Source: Arcanobacterium ihumii (lineage in GTDB: Bacteria; Actinomycetota; Actinomycetes; Actinomycetales; Actinomycetaceae). From it: a DNA stretch of 64,000 bases. Of this stretch, positions 53,246 to 62,697 are shown piece after piece. Numbering within the stretch: position 1 is the stretch's first letter; each line of letters begins with the position of its first letter. A program made the position numbers and the translations under genes. Location of the stretch: contig NZ_UWOS01000001.1 in NCBI RefSeq assembly GCF_900604515.1, positions 992,001 through 1,056,000 on the forward strand, in the 5' to 3' direction. The notes beneath the pieces are model-generated. The model did not search any database. It saw nothing but the letters and a program-made list of their open reading frames with translations, and was not told the DNA's origin.

Positions 53246-53719
53246 TTACGACTTCGTGCGAACCGGATGCTCGGACATGATCGAAATACGATTGTAGGCA
53301 TTGATCATAATGATCGACCACTCCAACGCGGCTACTTGCTCGCGCGAGAAAACTTCGCAAGCGCGGCGTCCGGCGTCGCCATTCTTCTTACCCTCGGGCA
53401 AGAGTGTGATGGTTTCCGCCAGTTCGATCGCTGCCATTTCTTCGTCACTGTAAACGCCACGCGATTCGCGCCACGAGGGGAGGAGATCGATCTTCTGCTG
53501 TGGGAGTCCAGCCTTCAATCCGCGCGGAATGTGTACGGAAAGGCAGGTAGAGCAGCGGTTAAGCTGACTTGCGCGGATGATTGCAAGCTCCGTGAGTGCT
53601 CCATCAAGACCAACCTCGCGAGAAACCTGTTTGGAGACTTCGGAAGCCTTATTAAGAGCTTCGTAAACTTGTGGAAAAGCTTTATCTAAGTATAGTGGCT
53701 GGGTGAAATCTACTGTCAT
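53246..53719 (-). CDS. Carboxymuconolactone decarboxylase / AhpD-like protein
   Basis: 157 residues with LDGALTELAIIRASQLNRCSTCLSVHIPRGL, the AhpD core with a CxxC pair and nearby His, followed by MAAIELAETITLL. This pattern marks CMD-domain proteins related to alkylhydroperoxidase AhpD, which use the CxxC thiols in peroxide reduction; many are uncharacterised. Single gene, ATG 53719. Physiological electron partner unknown. Confidence 0.88.
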   Translation of the reverse strand: MTVDFTQPLYLDKAFPQVYEALNKASEVSKQVSREVGLDGALTELAIIRASQLNRCSTCLSVHIPRGLKAGLPQQKIDLLPSWRESRGVYSDEEMAAIELAETITLLPEGKKNGDAGRRACEVFSREQVAALEWSIIMINAYNRISIMSEHPVRTKS

Positions 53720-54017
53720 GACGATGCTTCTTTTCTTTTTACATTTTCCCTAGTCAAACTTGCCGAAACCCATCTGGTCGAAGGTGCTACGGTGCTTAAT
53801 AGCTTATTTGTGGTGCTCAACGGTGGCAATTATTTTTAAAATAATCATTTCTTAGCGAAACTAAAACGGTGTTGATGTTCTGACTAGCTGATTGCAAATA
53901 AGTGTGTATAGCTGAAGCGGTGAGGAGGCGGGTTCGCCCGTACCTACATCACGTATAAAGTATCGAGCTATGGAGCGCACGGCTCGATAAGTATTGGTAT
54001 CGCCTTAGTGATTTTGG
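53720..54017. other. 298-base intergenic gap
   Basis: Holds the upstream region of the AhpD-like gene and the 3' flank of the PLP enzyme gene, both leftward. An 8-base-arm hairpin (53961-53968 TATCGAGC and 53982-53989) 30 bases after the PLP gene stop may be a weak terminator. A short GC-rich stretch near 53928-53935 has no tRNA fold around it. Confidence 0.4.
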
Positions 54018-55808
54018 TTAGTCCACCAAGCACACCGTTGGAAGAGTGAAGGTACGAAGCGTATCGAAAGCATCGGTAACCTTGCCATCATCGTCCACAT
54101 TGGTGGGGGCAGTAGCGAAGGTTTCACGGGCAAATGCCAGGATTTCTTCCATAGTCGGTGAAAGTGGGCGCGGACGTTGTGGGAACGCGAGTTCTCCGTT
54201 TCGGTCGTAGGCAAGTTGCCCTAAGTGGAGGGTGTGATCCGGGGTAGTTGAGTGGTGGCGCCACATGCCGGTATGTGGATCGAATCGGTAATCGGGCAAC
54301 AGGCGCCAACCGTCTTTTCCAATCATTCGAACTGCTTCGATGATGAAGTTTGCGGTCGCTTCATCAATGAAGTAATTGAAGCCCAATCGTGCCCAGCCAG
54401 GCTTGATTCCTTCATAACCAGCGGTGATGAGCGCTTCGAATTTTGGAGTAAGGGACTGATCGATCCCAAGGAGACGGTGTCCATATGGACCAGCGCATGA
54501 GCAACCACCGCGAGCTTGAATGCCGAAAAGGTCGTTGAGCAGGGCAACCGTGAAGCCGTGATGAAGTGCGTGTCCCTGTGGGTCGTGTGCTACGAAGGAA
54601 ATTATCGGTAGGCGAGGAACGTCAAGTGCACCTAGAATTGAAATTCCTGGTTCTTCGCCCCAGATTTTGAGGGCACGATGTAAGAATAGCTGTTCGCGAC
54701 GATGGATTTGCGAAACTCCAACCGCCTGCTTTAGTTGCATAACTAAACCGGCGCGAATTGATTCGACGATAGCTGGTGTACCTGCCTCTTCACGGTGAAC
54801 GATATTGGGAAGATAATCGTGATCGGTTGGTCCGACATACGCGACGGTGCCGCCCCCTGGAACCACAGGCACACGGTTGTGAACCAGTTCGTTTCGCACC
54901 GCTAAGACGCCGGGAGTGCCAGGTCCACCCACGAATTTATGAGGGCTGAAGAAGATAGCATCCAGATAAGAAAGCGGAGCTCCCGGTAGAGCTTGCATAC
55001 TGAGATCCACATAGGGCGCGCAAGCGGCGTAATCAAAGAAGGCGAATGCGCCGTGCTCGTGGAGTAAAGTTGCGATGCCGTGGACGTCGCTGATAATGCC
55101 AGAGACGTTCGACGCCGCTGAAAAAGATCCGATTTTTAGCTTACGGTTTGAATAATGCTCAAGTTCAGCTTCGAGGTGCGAAAGGTCGATTTGCCCTGAA
55201 CAGGCTTCGTGAATAGGGACGACGTCGGCAATTGATTCGCGCCACGGCAGTTCGTTGGAATGATGCTCATACGGCCCAACAAAAACCACTGGGCGTTCGT
55301 CGTCGTTGATCATTTCGGAGAAGTGGAATTTATCGTCTAAGGAGCTAGGGATGCGCAGTCCAAGGATACCGATCATTTTGTCGATCGCTGAGGTTGCGCC
55401 TGAACCTGTGAAAATAACGCTGATATCGGCGTCGTCAACGGCGCCAAGAGCCTGGGCGATGATTTTTCGTGAGTCTTCACGGAACTGCATAGTCTGAGCA
55501 CCGGTGGACGAAGTTTCGGTGTGAGTGTTGGCGTACCAGGGAAGAACGTTGGACTGGATAAAGTCTTCGATGAAAGTAAGGCTGCGCCCTGAAGCGGTGT
55601 AATCGGCATAGACAAGTGCCCGGGTTCCGTAGGGGCCGCAGATTGGTTCACCGTCGCCGACTATGGAGCGGCGGATGTTGAGGAGCAGGGCTTCAATTGA
55701 AGAAACGGTGATCGGAGTTGCATGGGAGGTTGATTGAGTGTGGACTGATTGTGTGCTAGTTGCGGTTGTGGATGATTGTGAGCCGTGTGAGGACGAATGA
55801 GTGGCCAT
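54018..55808 (-). CDS. Cysteine-desulfurase-like class V aminotransferase
   Basis: A 596-residue PLP enzyme. The first ~32 residues are a Ser, Thr and His-rich low-complexity leader. The catalytic body has VYADYTASGRSLTFIED, the substrate/phosphate motif TGSGATSAIDKMIG, and YEHHSNELPW. The PLP-binding Lys is in FFSPHKFVGGPGTPGVLAVR, and the late Cys-rich loop is ARGGCSCAGPYGH, where desulfurases carry the catalytic Cys. The protein is larger than SufS or IscS (~410) through a C-terminal extension (~460-596). No Suf or Isc partners are adjacent. It may be a desulfurase or related lyase; substrate uncertain. Confidence 0.8.
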   Translation of the reverse strand: MATHSSSHGSQSSTTATSTQSVHTQSTSHATPITVSSIEALLLNIRRSIVGDGEPICGPYGTRALVYADYTASGRSLTFIEDFIQSNVLPWYANTHTETSSTGAQTMQFREDSRKIIAQALGAVDDADISVIFTGSGATSAIDKMIGILGLRIPSSLDDKFHFSEMINDDERPVVFVGPYEHHSNELPWRESIADVVPIHEACSGQIDLSHLEAELEHYSNRKLKIGSFSAASNVSGIISDVHGIATLLHEHGAFAFFDYAACAPYVDLSMQALPGAPLSYLDAIFFSPHKFVGGPGTPGVLAVRNELVHNRVPVVPGGGTVAYVGPTDHDYLPNIVHREEAGTPAIVESIRAGLVMQLKQAVGVSQIHRREQLFLHRALKIWGEEPGISILGALDVPRLPIISFVAHDPQGHALHHGFTVALLNDLFGIQARGGCSCAGPYGHRLLGIDQSLTPKFEALITAGYEGIKPGWARLGFNYFIDEATANFIIEAVRMIGKDGWRLLPDYRFDPHTGMWRHHSTTPDHTLHLGQLAYDRNGELAFPQRPRPLSPTMEEILAFARETFATAPTNVDDDGKVTDAFDTLRTFTLPTVCLVD

Positions 55809-55948
55809 GGTTTCTTGCCGATCTTTTAACGAAATGTGTTGGCACTATTTTAATGAATGGATAAGCTTGTGCGCGAACTCCTGACCGGTGTTCTTACGGC
55901 TACGGTTTCTGAGTATTTCCCCACTCCCCTTACACTAGGAATGTGTTA

Positions 55949-57283
55949 ATGAATTTCCCTCAAGTAGTGCGACGTGAAAAACCTGAAGTTCTAGCTCCTG
56001 CTGGCAACCTAGACACGTTGAAAACAGCGATTAACTTTGGTGCTGATGCCGTTTATTGTGGTGGTCAGGCATTCGGAATGCGAACGGCGCCGAAAAATCT
56101 CACGCTTGAGGACTTTGACGAGGGTGTGAAATATGCACACGAGCGTGGTGCACGCCTTTTCGTAACCTGCAATATTCTGCCCACAAGCAGCGAAGTTGCG
56201 GATATGAACGCATATATGGCGCAACTTGGCGAGATTGGTGTGGATGCACTCATCGTTTCGGACATTGGTGTGCTCATGGCGGCGCGGCAGGTGGCACCGA
56301 ACACTGAAATCCATATTTCTACTCAAGCGGGTGTAACGAACTATCAGGCGGCGAATGCGCTTGCGCAGCTTGGTGCTTCACGTGTGGTTTTGGCGCGTGA
56401 GCTCGATTTAGCTGCTATACGCGATATTCGGGCCAATGTTTCGCCAGAGTTGGAAATCGAAGCTTTTGTGCATGGCTCTATGTGTATGGCGTTTTCTGGG
56501 CGTTGCCTAATCTCACAACATACAACCGGCCGCGATGCTAACCACGGGGATTGTGCACAGTCTTGCCGCTGGAAGTATCACGTGGTTGAAGAAAAGCGCC
56601 CGGCGCAATTTATTCCGGTTGAAGTGACTGATCAAGGAACGTTTCTTTTCAACTCCCAGGATATGAATCTGCTTGAACATGTTGATGACATCCTAGATGC
56701 GGGTGTTACTAGCCTGAAGATTGAAGGCCGAGCAAAGAGTGCGTATTACGTGGCTGCCATGGCAAATGCTTATAAATGCGCTGTTAATGAATACATGGTA
56801 CAACGTGGTTTTGAAGACGCCGATGGGGTTGCGTTGAAGCTATTCCATGATCGAGTTTCGGCGCAGAGTGAGGAGCTCGTGAGTGTGGAACTTCCGCAGT
56901 GGCTGAAGGAAGAGCCTTTCAAGGTGACTCACCGCGAGTACTGCACGGGGTTCTACTATCCAGAAAAGCCAGCAAGTGAAAACATCGTTTCTGGCGGCTA
57001 TATCAATACCTGGCGTTGGCTAGGAGACGTTGTGCGTGTTGATCGAGATGAGCAACGACTTTACCTCTACGCCAAGAATAAAATTACACCTGGTATGGAA
57101 ATTGAATTTTTGTTCCCGAATCATGCCCCGGTTGTGTTCCAGGTTCCTGAGCAGGGATTGAAGGATGAGCGTGGTCATGCCGTTGAGGAAATTAACCACC
57201 CCGCTCATGAGTTCTCTATGCCGTTTAATGTCGATTTTGGTGATGTGCCGGCAGGCGCAATGATTCGAGCAAAAATGCGGTAG
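55949..57283 (+). CDS. U32 peptidase-family protein, TrhP-like tRNA hydroxylation factor
   Basis: A 444-residue U32 protein: KPEVLAPAGNLDTLKTAINFGADAVYCGG at the start, EIHISTQAGVTNYQAANAL in the barrel, and the Cys-rich signature EAFVHGSMCMAFSGRC with GDCAQSCRWKY. The C-terminal beta domain follows. In Escherichia coli and Bacillus subtilis such proteins (TrhP/YegQ, TrhP1/2) install 5-hydroxyuridine at the tRNA wobble position rather than acting as peptidases. ATG 55949 was chosen for AGGA at good distance; GTG 55943 is too close. The RlhA branch of the family is an alternative. Confidence 0.88.
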   Translation: MNFPQVVRREKPEVLAPAGNLDTLKTAINFGADAVYCGGQAFGMRTAPKNLTLEDFDEGVKYAHERGARLFVTCNILPTSSEVADMNAYMAQLGEIGVDALIVSDIGVLMAARQVAPNTEIHISTQAGVTNYQAANALAQLGASRVVLARELDLAAIRDIRANVSPELEIEAFVHGSMCMAFSGRCLISQHTTGRDANHGDCAQSCRWKYHVVEEKRPAQFIPVEVTDQGTFLFNSQDMNLLEHVDDILDAGVTSLKIEGRAKSAYYVAAMANAYKCAVNEYMVQRGFEDADGVALKLFHDRVSAQSEELVSVELPQWLKEEPFKVTHREYCTGFYYPEKPASENIVSGGYINTWRWLGDVVRVDRDEQRLYLYAKNKITPGMEIEFLFPNHAPVVFQVPEQGLKDERGHAVEEINHPAHEFSMPFNVDFGDVPAGAMIRAKMR

Positions 57284-57406
57284 CTCTCTGTGTGAGCTCT
57301 AATTTTGCTTTATTTCATTAACATTTTTAGATACATTAGCTAAATCTGATTGGAATTGTTTTTATAGGTTGACTCTGACGCGACGTAAGGCATCAAAGTG
57401 GTTTTC

Positions 57407-58201
57407 ATGAGCAGCGATGATGATTTGAAAACTGTAGGTGAGGTTTCACAGCTTCTTGGAATCTCCGTTCGCACCCTCCATTATTGGGAGGAGCGTGGGC
57501 TAGTTGTACCTGCGGCGCGGTCTTGGTCGGAGTATCGCCTTTATTCATGCAAGGACATTCAAACGCTAGAACAGATAGTGATTTACCGAGCTACAGGAAT
57601 GGCTCTGAATGAGATTGCTGAAGTTCTTAGTGCAGGTGAAAACAAAATCGTTCATCTTCAACGTCAAAAGAAACTGCTCATGGAAAAACAAAATGAGCTT
57701 GGGCGGATGGTTCAAGCTCTTGATTGCCTTTTGGAGGATGCTATGGGTAACAACAAACTTTCGGTCGACGACGTCGCTAAGATTCTTGGAAACGCAAACT
57801 TCCCTGTTTACCAAGCGGAAGCCGAGGAACAGTGGGGTGAAAGCGATGAATGGAAGATTTCGCAGCAAAGGGCTTCGCGAATGAGCGTGGCTGACTGGGC
57901 GAACGTAAAGGTGCGAACAGAAGCCGTGGAGGTGGAATTGGTGCGCGGTATGAGCGAGGGTGTTGTGCCTGGATCGGAGGAAGCGAACCGACTGGCGGAA
58001 TCGCATCGCGAATTGATATCGCAGTTCTTCCACGTCAACCATGCTAAACACGTACTTATTGCTCGTGGATATGTATCCGATCCGCGTTTTGTGGAGTATT
58101 ACGATGCACGCGCCATCGGCCTAGCACAGTGGCTTAAGCAGATCATTGATGCCAATGCTATTGCTAACGGAATCGATCCAGCAGACGCGGTTTGGGAGTA
58201 G
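57407..58201 (+). CDS. MerR family regulator with TipA antibiotic-binding domain
   Basis: 264 residues. The N-terminal MerR helix-turn-helix is KTVGEVSQLLGISVRTLHYWEERGLVVP, followed by the dimerisation helix. The C-terminal TipAS-like domain has WGESDEWKISQQRASRMS and FFHVNHAKHVLIARGYVSDPRFVEYYDA. TipAL-type proteins bind thiopeptides or other hydrophobic cationic compounds and activate their own promoter and others. ATG 57407 was chosen; an in-frame GTG lies nine bases upstream. Its 3' end overlaps the convergent ECF ATPase gene by 38 bases. Confidence 0.92.
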   Translation: MSSDDDLKTVGEVSQLLGISVRTLHYWEERGLVVPAARSWSEYRLYSCKDIQTLEQIVIYRATGMALNEIAEVLSAGENKIVHLQRQKKLLMEKQNELGRMVQALDCLLEDAMGNNKLSVDDVAKILGNANFPVYQAEAEEQWGESDEWKISQQRASRMSVADWANVKVRTEAVEVELVRGMSEGVVPGSEEANRLAESHRELISQFFHVNHAKHVLIARGYVSDPRFVEYYDARAIGLAQWLKQIIDANAIANGIDPADAVWE

Positions 58202-59606
58202 AACCATCGTAAGGAAGTGGATCAAGCTTGACCACAGAGTCCGCGGCTTCATTTATTAATTCGGCATCGTGGGTAATAACTATGACGACGGCTCCATTAT
58301 CAGCAAGTTGGCGCATGACTTGTGAAATAGAAATCAAGTGGTTGTAACCTACGCCTGAAGTTGGCTCATCAAAAATATAAACCAGTTTGTGGGCGGCCAG
58401 TGCCGTCGCGATTACAAGTCGTTGGCGCTGGCCGCCTGACAGCGATTGGGGGTGATTGCTTTGGTGCTCTGCCAAATCAAGTTGTTCAAGCAGTGCCTTT
58501 ACATTTACCTTCTCTTTCGCTTCTTTGCTCATGCCAAGAGTGACTTCGTCACGCACAGTGTCGGAAAATAGTTGACGGGTAGGATCTTGCATAATGATGT
58601 AGGCGTCTTTTGGAGAGAACCGTTTTCCGTTTAATTTGATAGATCCAGTCTTGGCTTTTTCTAGTCCGCAGATAATTCTTGCCAAGGTTGTTTTGCCAGC
58701 TCCATTTGTGCCAGTCAGTGCTGTTACCTTTCCGGTGGGGAAACACAAATCAGCAATATCAAGAACTGGCTTATTGCGCTGATATTCAAAGCGCAGTCCT
58801 TCAATATGTAAACCTTTTGATTTTGGTTGAGAAGGAACATGTAACTGTTGATCTATTAAAACTGGAGTCAGGGAACGTAGTCCAAGTTCTTTGCGCTCAG
58901 CGTCGGTCATATTGTAGAAGTCATTTCCACACTTGTGTGCAACAATTTTTCCTGCTTTGAAACAATAAACGTCATCAACAAGACCTGAAATGAAATTGAC
59001 TCTATGTTCGGCGATTATGACCGTATGCCCATCTGCTTTTAGTGCTGCGATTAAATTGGCTAAATCATCGATAGCGTCTGCGCTGAGGTTAGCTGTAGGC
59101 TCATCAAAAATGATCACAGGAGTATCGTTACAAAGTGCTGCGGCACAAGCTACGCGTTGCATCTGTCCACCTGAGAGTTGCCAAACCAATCTAGGTAACA
59201 GAGGAGTGATACTTAGTTTCGTGGCTACATGATTTATCCGGTCAATTATTATTTGTGGTTCTATCCCTAGGTTTTCCGAGCCAAACGCGAGTTCTTGTTT
59301 TACTTCAGTCGTATAGAATTGTGTTCGCGGATTTTGAAATACCGTGGCGCAAGATGTTGCCAAAGCTGAAAAGTTTGAATGTGGCACGCTCTGCGATTCG
59401 ATACGCACACTTCCTTCTAGTTCCCCAGCATGAAAATGCGGTACTAGACCATTGAATAACCGCAGTACCGTCGTCTTCCCCGAACCAGATCCACCGCATA
59501 AGAGTGTCACTTGACCAGGTTTTGCGGTGATGCTGATATTTGTTAAGGACGGAGCAGAAGAACCTCTATAAGTAAAAGTTACATCTTTTGCGCTTGCTTC
59601 TAACAT
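58164..59606 (-). CDS. ECF transporter ATPase with two fused nucleotide-binding domains
   Basis: 480 residues holding two complete ATPase halves. Half 1: Walker A GGSGSGKTTVLRL, signature LSGGQMQR, IIFDEPTANLS. Half 2: GTNGAGKTTLARI, signature LSGGQRQR, VYIFDEPTSGVG. This is the EcfA1-EcfA2 pair in one chain. ATG 59606 has GGAGG in place, so the longer frame was rejected. It is downstream of EcfT and the MptD-type S component and should power uptake by that complex. The start overlaps the EcfT stop by 7 bases. Confidence 0.93.
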   Translation of the reverse strand: MLEASAKDVTFTYRGSSAPSLTNISITAKPGQVTLLCGGSGSGKTTVLRLFNGLVPHFHAGELEGSVRIESQSVPHSNFSALATSCATVFQNPRTQFYTTEVKQELAFGSENLGIEPQIIIDRINHVATKLSITPLLPRLVWQLSGGQMQRVACAAALCNDTPVIIFDEPTANLSADAIDDLANLIAALKADGHTVIIAEHRVNFISGLVDDVYCFKAGKIVAHKCGNDFYNMTDAERKELGLRSLTPVLIDQQLHVPSQPKSKGLHIEGLRFEYQRNKPVLDIADLCFPTGKVTALTGTNGAGKTTLARIICGLEKAKTGSIKLNGKRFSPKDAYIIMQDPTRQLFSDTVRDEVTLGMSKEAKEKVNVKALLEQLDLAEHQSNHPQSLSGGQRQRLVIATALAAHKLVYIFDEPTSGVGYNHLISISQVMRQLADNGAVVIVITHDAELINEAADSVVKLDPLPYDGSTPKPRLLDRFR

Positions 59607-60280
59607 TCGAAAAACCTCCAAACAATAAAGACGAGTATTATGCATAACAAAATGGCGTCTATCGCGCGAAACTTAACTTCAATCACCGAAGTTGGCTTTA
59701 TCGGGCCTCCTAAACCGCGGATAAGCGCTGCCGCTGCTAGTTCGTCTCCAGAGCGCACAACAGTTGAGACAAGAGGAATAGTGAAGTATTCGGCGGATTT
59801 CAACGAAACAATTCGATTCAGCCGAAGTCTCATGGCATCGATAACCGCTCTGGTTTCGCTGAAAATAGTGGGGAGTATTCGTAAAGAGACAGATAAGGGG
59901 ATCGTAAAGCAGGAGGGCACATGTGAACGGGCAAGCGCCACCTGCAATATAGCAGGCTTAATAGTAACTATCGCATAAAGACCCATTCCTGCTACAACGG
60001 TCATTCTGCACATCCAAGCAAAAAACACAGAAATAAATGCGCTAATCGTCGTCTGGGATACGGCGGGAAGGATAGATGAACCAAAGTAGAAAAACCCGAA
60101 GGCAAGTCCATAGGTTAATAAGTACTTAAGGTGCATCGATTGACGATTTATTTGATATGCCCATATTAAAAGTGCAGCTACAAATGAAGCAGCGGTCCAA
60201 ACAAAGAGCGGAGAACGCGCTCCGTAAATTGTGGTTGAAATGGTTAAAAGCGCGATGATTGTGGTTCGCGGATCAGGCAT
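59600..60280 (-). CDS. EcfT transmembrane coupling protein
   Basis: A 226-residue membrane protein with four to five helices at the N-terminus. The cytoplasmic coupling part includes SVSLRILPTIFSETRAVIDAMRLR and DELAAAALIRGLGG, matching the Ala-Arg-Gly-type coupling helices that sit in the ATPase grooves. It begins one base after the S-component stop. It links the MptD-type S component to the double ATPase. Confidence 0.85.
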   Translation of the reverse strand: MPDPRTTIIALLTISTTIYGARSPLFVWTAASFVAALLIWAYQINRQSMHLKYLLTYGLAFGFFYFGSSILPAVSQTTISAFISVFFAWMCRMTVVAGMGLYAIVTIKPAILQVALARSHVPSCFTIPLSVSLRILPTIFSETRAVIDAMRLRLNRIVSLKSAEYFTIPLVSTVVRSGDELAAAALIRGLGGPIKPTSVIEVKFRAIDAILLCIILVFIVWRFFEC

Positions 60281-60281
60281 T

Positions 60282-60887
60282 TTATGCGAGCCCAGCTCGT
60301 CCGAAGTGCTTATTTGCCACCCGCGTACCGAGGATTCCAGATAGCCAAGCTATTACAAACATAATGGCGAAGGCTACAAGGAGGAGAGATGGGGTAATAA
60401 GCTGTTGCATTGAGTTTGCATATTCAGGACCCATTTGATCCGTGACCGTTTGGAAGTAGTCGTCGGCGTTGATAAAAAGTGGAATCCAAGGTGATACGAA
60501 GATCGGGAGTATAAATAGGGAGTAGGCAAGAGGCACTTTAATCTCGATTTTTGCAGGCAGTCGAGTGATGATTAGGTCTACAACAATTCCAAATAATGCG
60601 CCGACAACGATCCCTCCTGCCCAATGACCGGTGGCGGCAAATAAACATTCGATGATGATGAGCATGATGGTTACTGCTCCCATCTTTGGAGTTCGTTTGG
60701 TAAAGAGTGTGAATACGATACCGTTGGCGACGATAGAAATGAAAAAGCCGGGGAACATGGCGATTGGCCCGAAGAAGCCTAGCATTCCGCTAACGAAGGT
60801 AATAACAAATATTAGTGCTGTGAATACTCCAATATTGATGAAGTCTCGAGTGTTAAGGTGTGCAGTTGTTGAAGTGGAGGAGGGCAT
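60282..60887 (-). CDS. MptD-family ECF S component (substrate-binding membrane protein)
   Basis: 201 residues with six hydrophobic segments. Family features include FINIGVFTALIFVITFVSGMLGF, PGFFISIVANGIVFTLFTKRTPKMGAVTIM, GHWAGGIVVGALFGIVVDLI and the C-terminal ILGTRVANKHFGRAGLA. This matches the Trep_Strep/MptD family, found beside EcfA and EcfT in streptococci and actinobacteria. The substrate is unproven; genomic company with siderophore-type exporters suggests an iron chelate or haem. Confidence 0.85.
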   Translation of the reverse strand: MPSSTSTTAHLNTRDFINIGVFTALIFVITFVSGMLGFFGPIAMFPGFFISIVANGIVFTLFTKRTPKMGAVTIMLIIIECLFAATGHWAGGIVVGALFGIVVDLIITRLPAKIEIKVPLAYSLFILPIFVSPWIPLFINADDYFQTVTDQMGPEYANSMQQLITPSLLLVAFAIMFVIAWLSGILGTRVANKHFGRAGLA

Positions 60888-60948
60888 GTTAATACCTTTC
60901 GTATCGTCTAGAAAAATTTAGTTGTTTTGTGAAGGGAAGAAATTTTGT

Positions 60949-62697
60949 TCAAACCAGGGTCCAACCGGAAGCATTGAGGCGTTCTTGCCAGAAGTGGAGG
61001 TATTCGCCGGGTTGGGCTACAAGCTCAGAATGCGTTCCTTGTTGAGCAATGTGCCCGTCGTGAGAAAGCACGACTATCTGATCAGCTGCTTTAATAGTTT
61101 CGAGCTTGTGAGCGATTACGATGAGCGTGGACTGTTTCCGTAGTTGATCCATTGCGGCAACTATGTTGGCTTCATTTTCGGCATCTAACGCGCTCGTGGC
61201 TTCGTCGAACAATACGATTGGTGACTGTTTCAATAAAGCACGTGCGATTGAGACACGTTGGCGTTCACCGCCTGAAAGTGCACGCCCGCCGGCTCCGGCG
61301 AGTGAATTCCAACCATCGGGAAGACGGCGTACGATTTCAGTAACGCCAGAGAGATCAGCGGCCCACTGAAGTTCTTCTTCTGAGGCATCGGGATTTCCGA
61401 TTCGGATATTTTCTTTCAAAGTGTCGTTGAATAAGTAGACGTCTTGGAATACGAACGAAATTTGCCGCATAAGATCATCAATTGTTTGGTCTTTAACGTC
61501 GGTTCCGCCTACTTTTACTTGACCCGATTGAACATCCCAAAATCTTGCGATTAGGCGAGCGATCGTCGTCTTTCCGCATCCAGAAGGGCCCACGAGCGCA
61601 CACATTTCTCCTGCGGGTACCTGGAAAGATATTCCGTTAAGAACTGGGTGGCTAGGTTCGTAACCGAAGGAGACGTTATCAAGTTCAACTTCTCCTGGGG
61701 CTATCAAAGCATCTGAACTGGAAGGTTCCATCAAAGGTTCAGCGTCCATGATGGCATCCACATGATCCATTTGTTGCCGGCGCTCTTCAAGGCCCATGAG
61801 ATTTGAACCAATGTCCTCGAGCATAGTTGTGAACCTCAGGCAGATTCCGATGGTTGCTATTGCAGTGAGAGGGGTGATGGTTCCGTTTGTTGCTAAAGTG
61901 GCGATGACGCTAATTAGCAAAATGATAAGGAGCTGGGTGAATGTACCATGAATAAGGTTTCCGCAGGTCTCTATCCAAAGTGACCGGCGTCCTTTACGAT
62001 AAACATTGGTGAAAGCTTTTTCTAATGCTTCGTAACGTGACGCGACGTTACATGATCGGAGTGCTCCTTGACAGGTAGCAAATTCAACCATCCGAGAGGC
62101 TAGTTCTGCTTCGGTAGGTTCCGAAATCTGTTTGCCCCGATTAAGTACATGCCGTGACAGTGATAGCGAAGCAATGAGTATAAGGAATGAAACTGTAAGG
62201 GCGAATCCTAATTTCCAGTCCCAGAACCACGTTCCGATTACGATAATTATGGCGGAGCTAATTTGGCGCGCTAATGAAAAAATAAAGTGAGCGGCAGATT
62301 CACCTAGGTTTATCATCTCTTGTGTGACTATGCGTGATAGTCGTCCTGCGCTTCCAGAATCAAACTCTCCAAGTGGGAGGCTCGAAACTTTGTCGCCAAC
62401 TTTGTGGTGAACACTGTAGATAAATCCGAGTGTGCCGACATAGGACGTTCGCATTCCGTAAAATTCTGTACCGACTGCGAGCACAGCCAAAATAGCTAGG
62501 GTTATCATCCAACCACGGAAAGTCATACCCCACGAGGATTGGCCCGATTCTAAGCAAGTGATAGTAGGAAGAAGTGCAAGGAGAGCAAAACCTTGGTATG
62601 CGCCCGAAAATGTTCCCCACGAGATTCCACGGAAAAGTTTTCTCCAGGAATCGGAGTCCATTAATCTCTTGTATCGGGGGAGTAGAAGTTGATTCAT
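60949..62697 (-). CDS. ABC half-transporter, permease-ATPase fusion (IrtB/YbtQ-like)
   Basis: 582 residues. Six-helix exporter-type membrane domain (~1-330), with TYVGTLGFIYSVHHKVGDKVSSLPLGEF, then an ATPase: GPSGCGKTTIARLIARFWD, Q-loop FVFQDVYLF, signature LSGGERQRVSIARAL, IVLFDEATSALDAEN. The sequence pattern resembles IrtB and YbtQ, exporter-fold proteins that import ferric siderophores or act on them. It overlaps the upstream partner by four bases, so the two should form a heterodimer. It lies 62 bases upstream of the ECF S-component gene on the same strand. Confidence 0.9.
   Translation of the reverse strand: MNQLLLPRYKRLMDSDSWRKLFRGISWGTFSGAYQGFALLALLPTITCLESGQSSWGMTFRGWMITLAILAVLAVGTEFYGMRTSYVGTLGFIYSVHHKVGDKVSSLPLGEFDSGSAGRLSRIVTQEMINLGESAAHFIFSLARQISSAIIIVIGTWFWDWKLGFALTVSFLILIASLSLSRHVLNRGKQISEPTEAELASRMVEFATCQGALRSCNVASRYEALEKAFTNVYRKGRRSLWIETCGNLIHGTFTQLLIILLISVIATLATNGTITPLTAIATIGICLRFTTMLEDIGSNLMGLEERRQQMDHVDAIMDAEPLMEPSSSDALIAPGEVELDNVSFGYEPSHPVLNGISFQVPAGEMCALVGPSGCGKTTIARLIARFWDVQSGQVKVGGTDVKDQTIDDLMRQISFVFQDVYLFNDTLKENIRIGNPDASEEELQWAADLSGVTEIVRRLPDGWNSLAGAGGRALSGGERQRVSIARALLKQSPIVLFDEATSALDAENEANIVAAMDQLRKQSTLIVIAHKLETIKAADQIVVLSHDGHIAQQGTHSELVAQPGEYLHFWQERLNASGWTLV

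Noticed and set aside
53920-53990. Possible tRNA or small RNA suggested by GGCGGGTTCGCCCG
   Set aside because: No acceptor, D or anticodon arms can be folded around it; only a short GC hairpin remains.
58164-58201. Overlap of the MerR and ECF ATPase genes as a sign of a wrong frame
   Set aside because: Both proteins keep family-typical C-termini through the overlap; tail-to-tail overlaps of this size are plausible.
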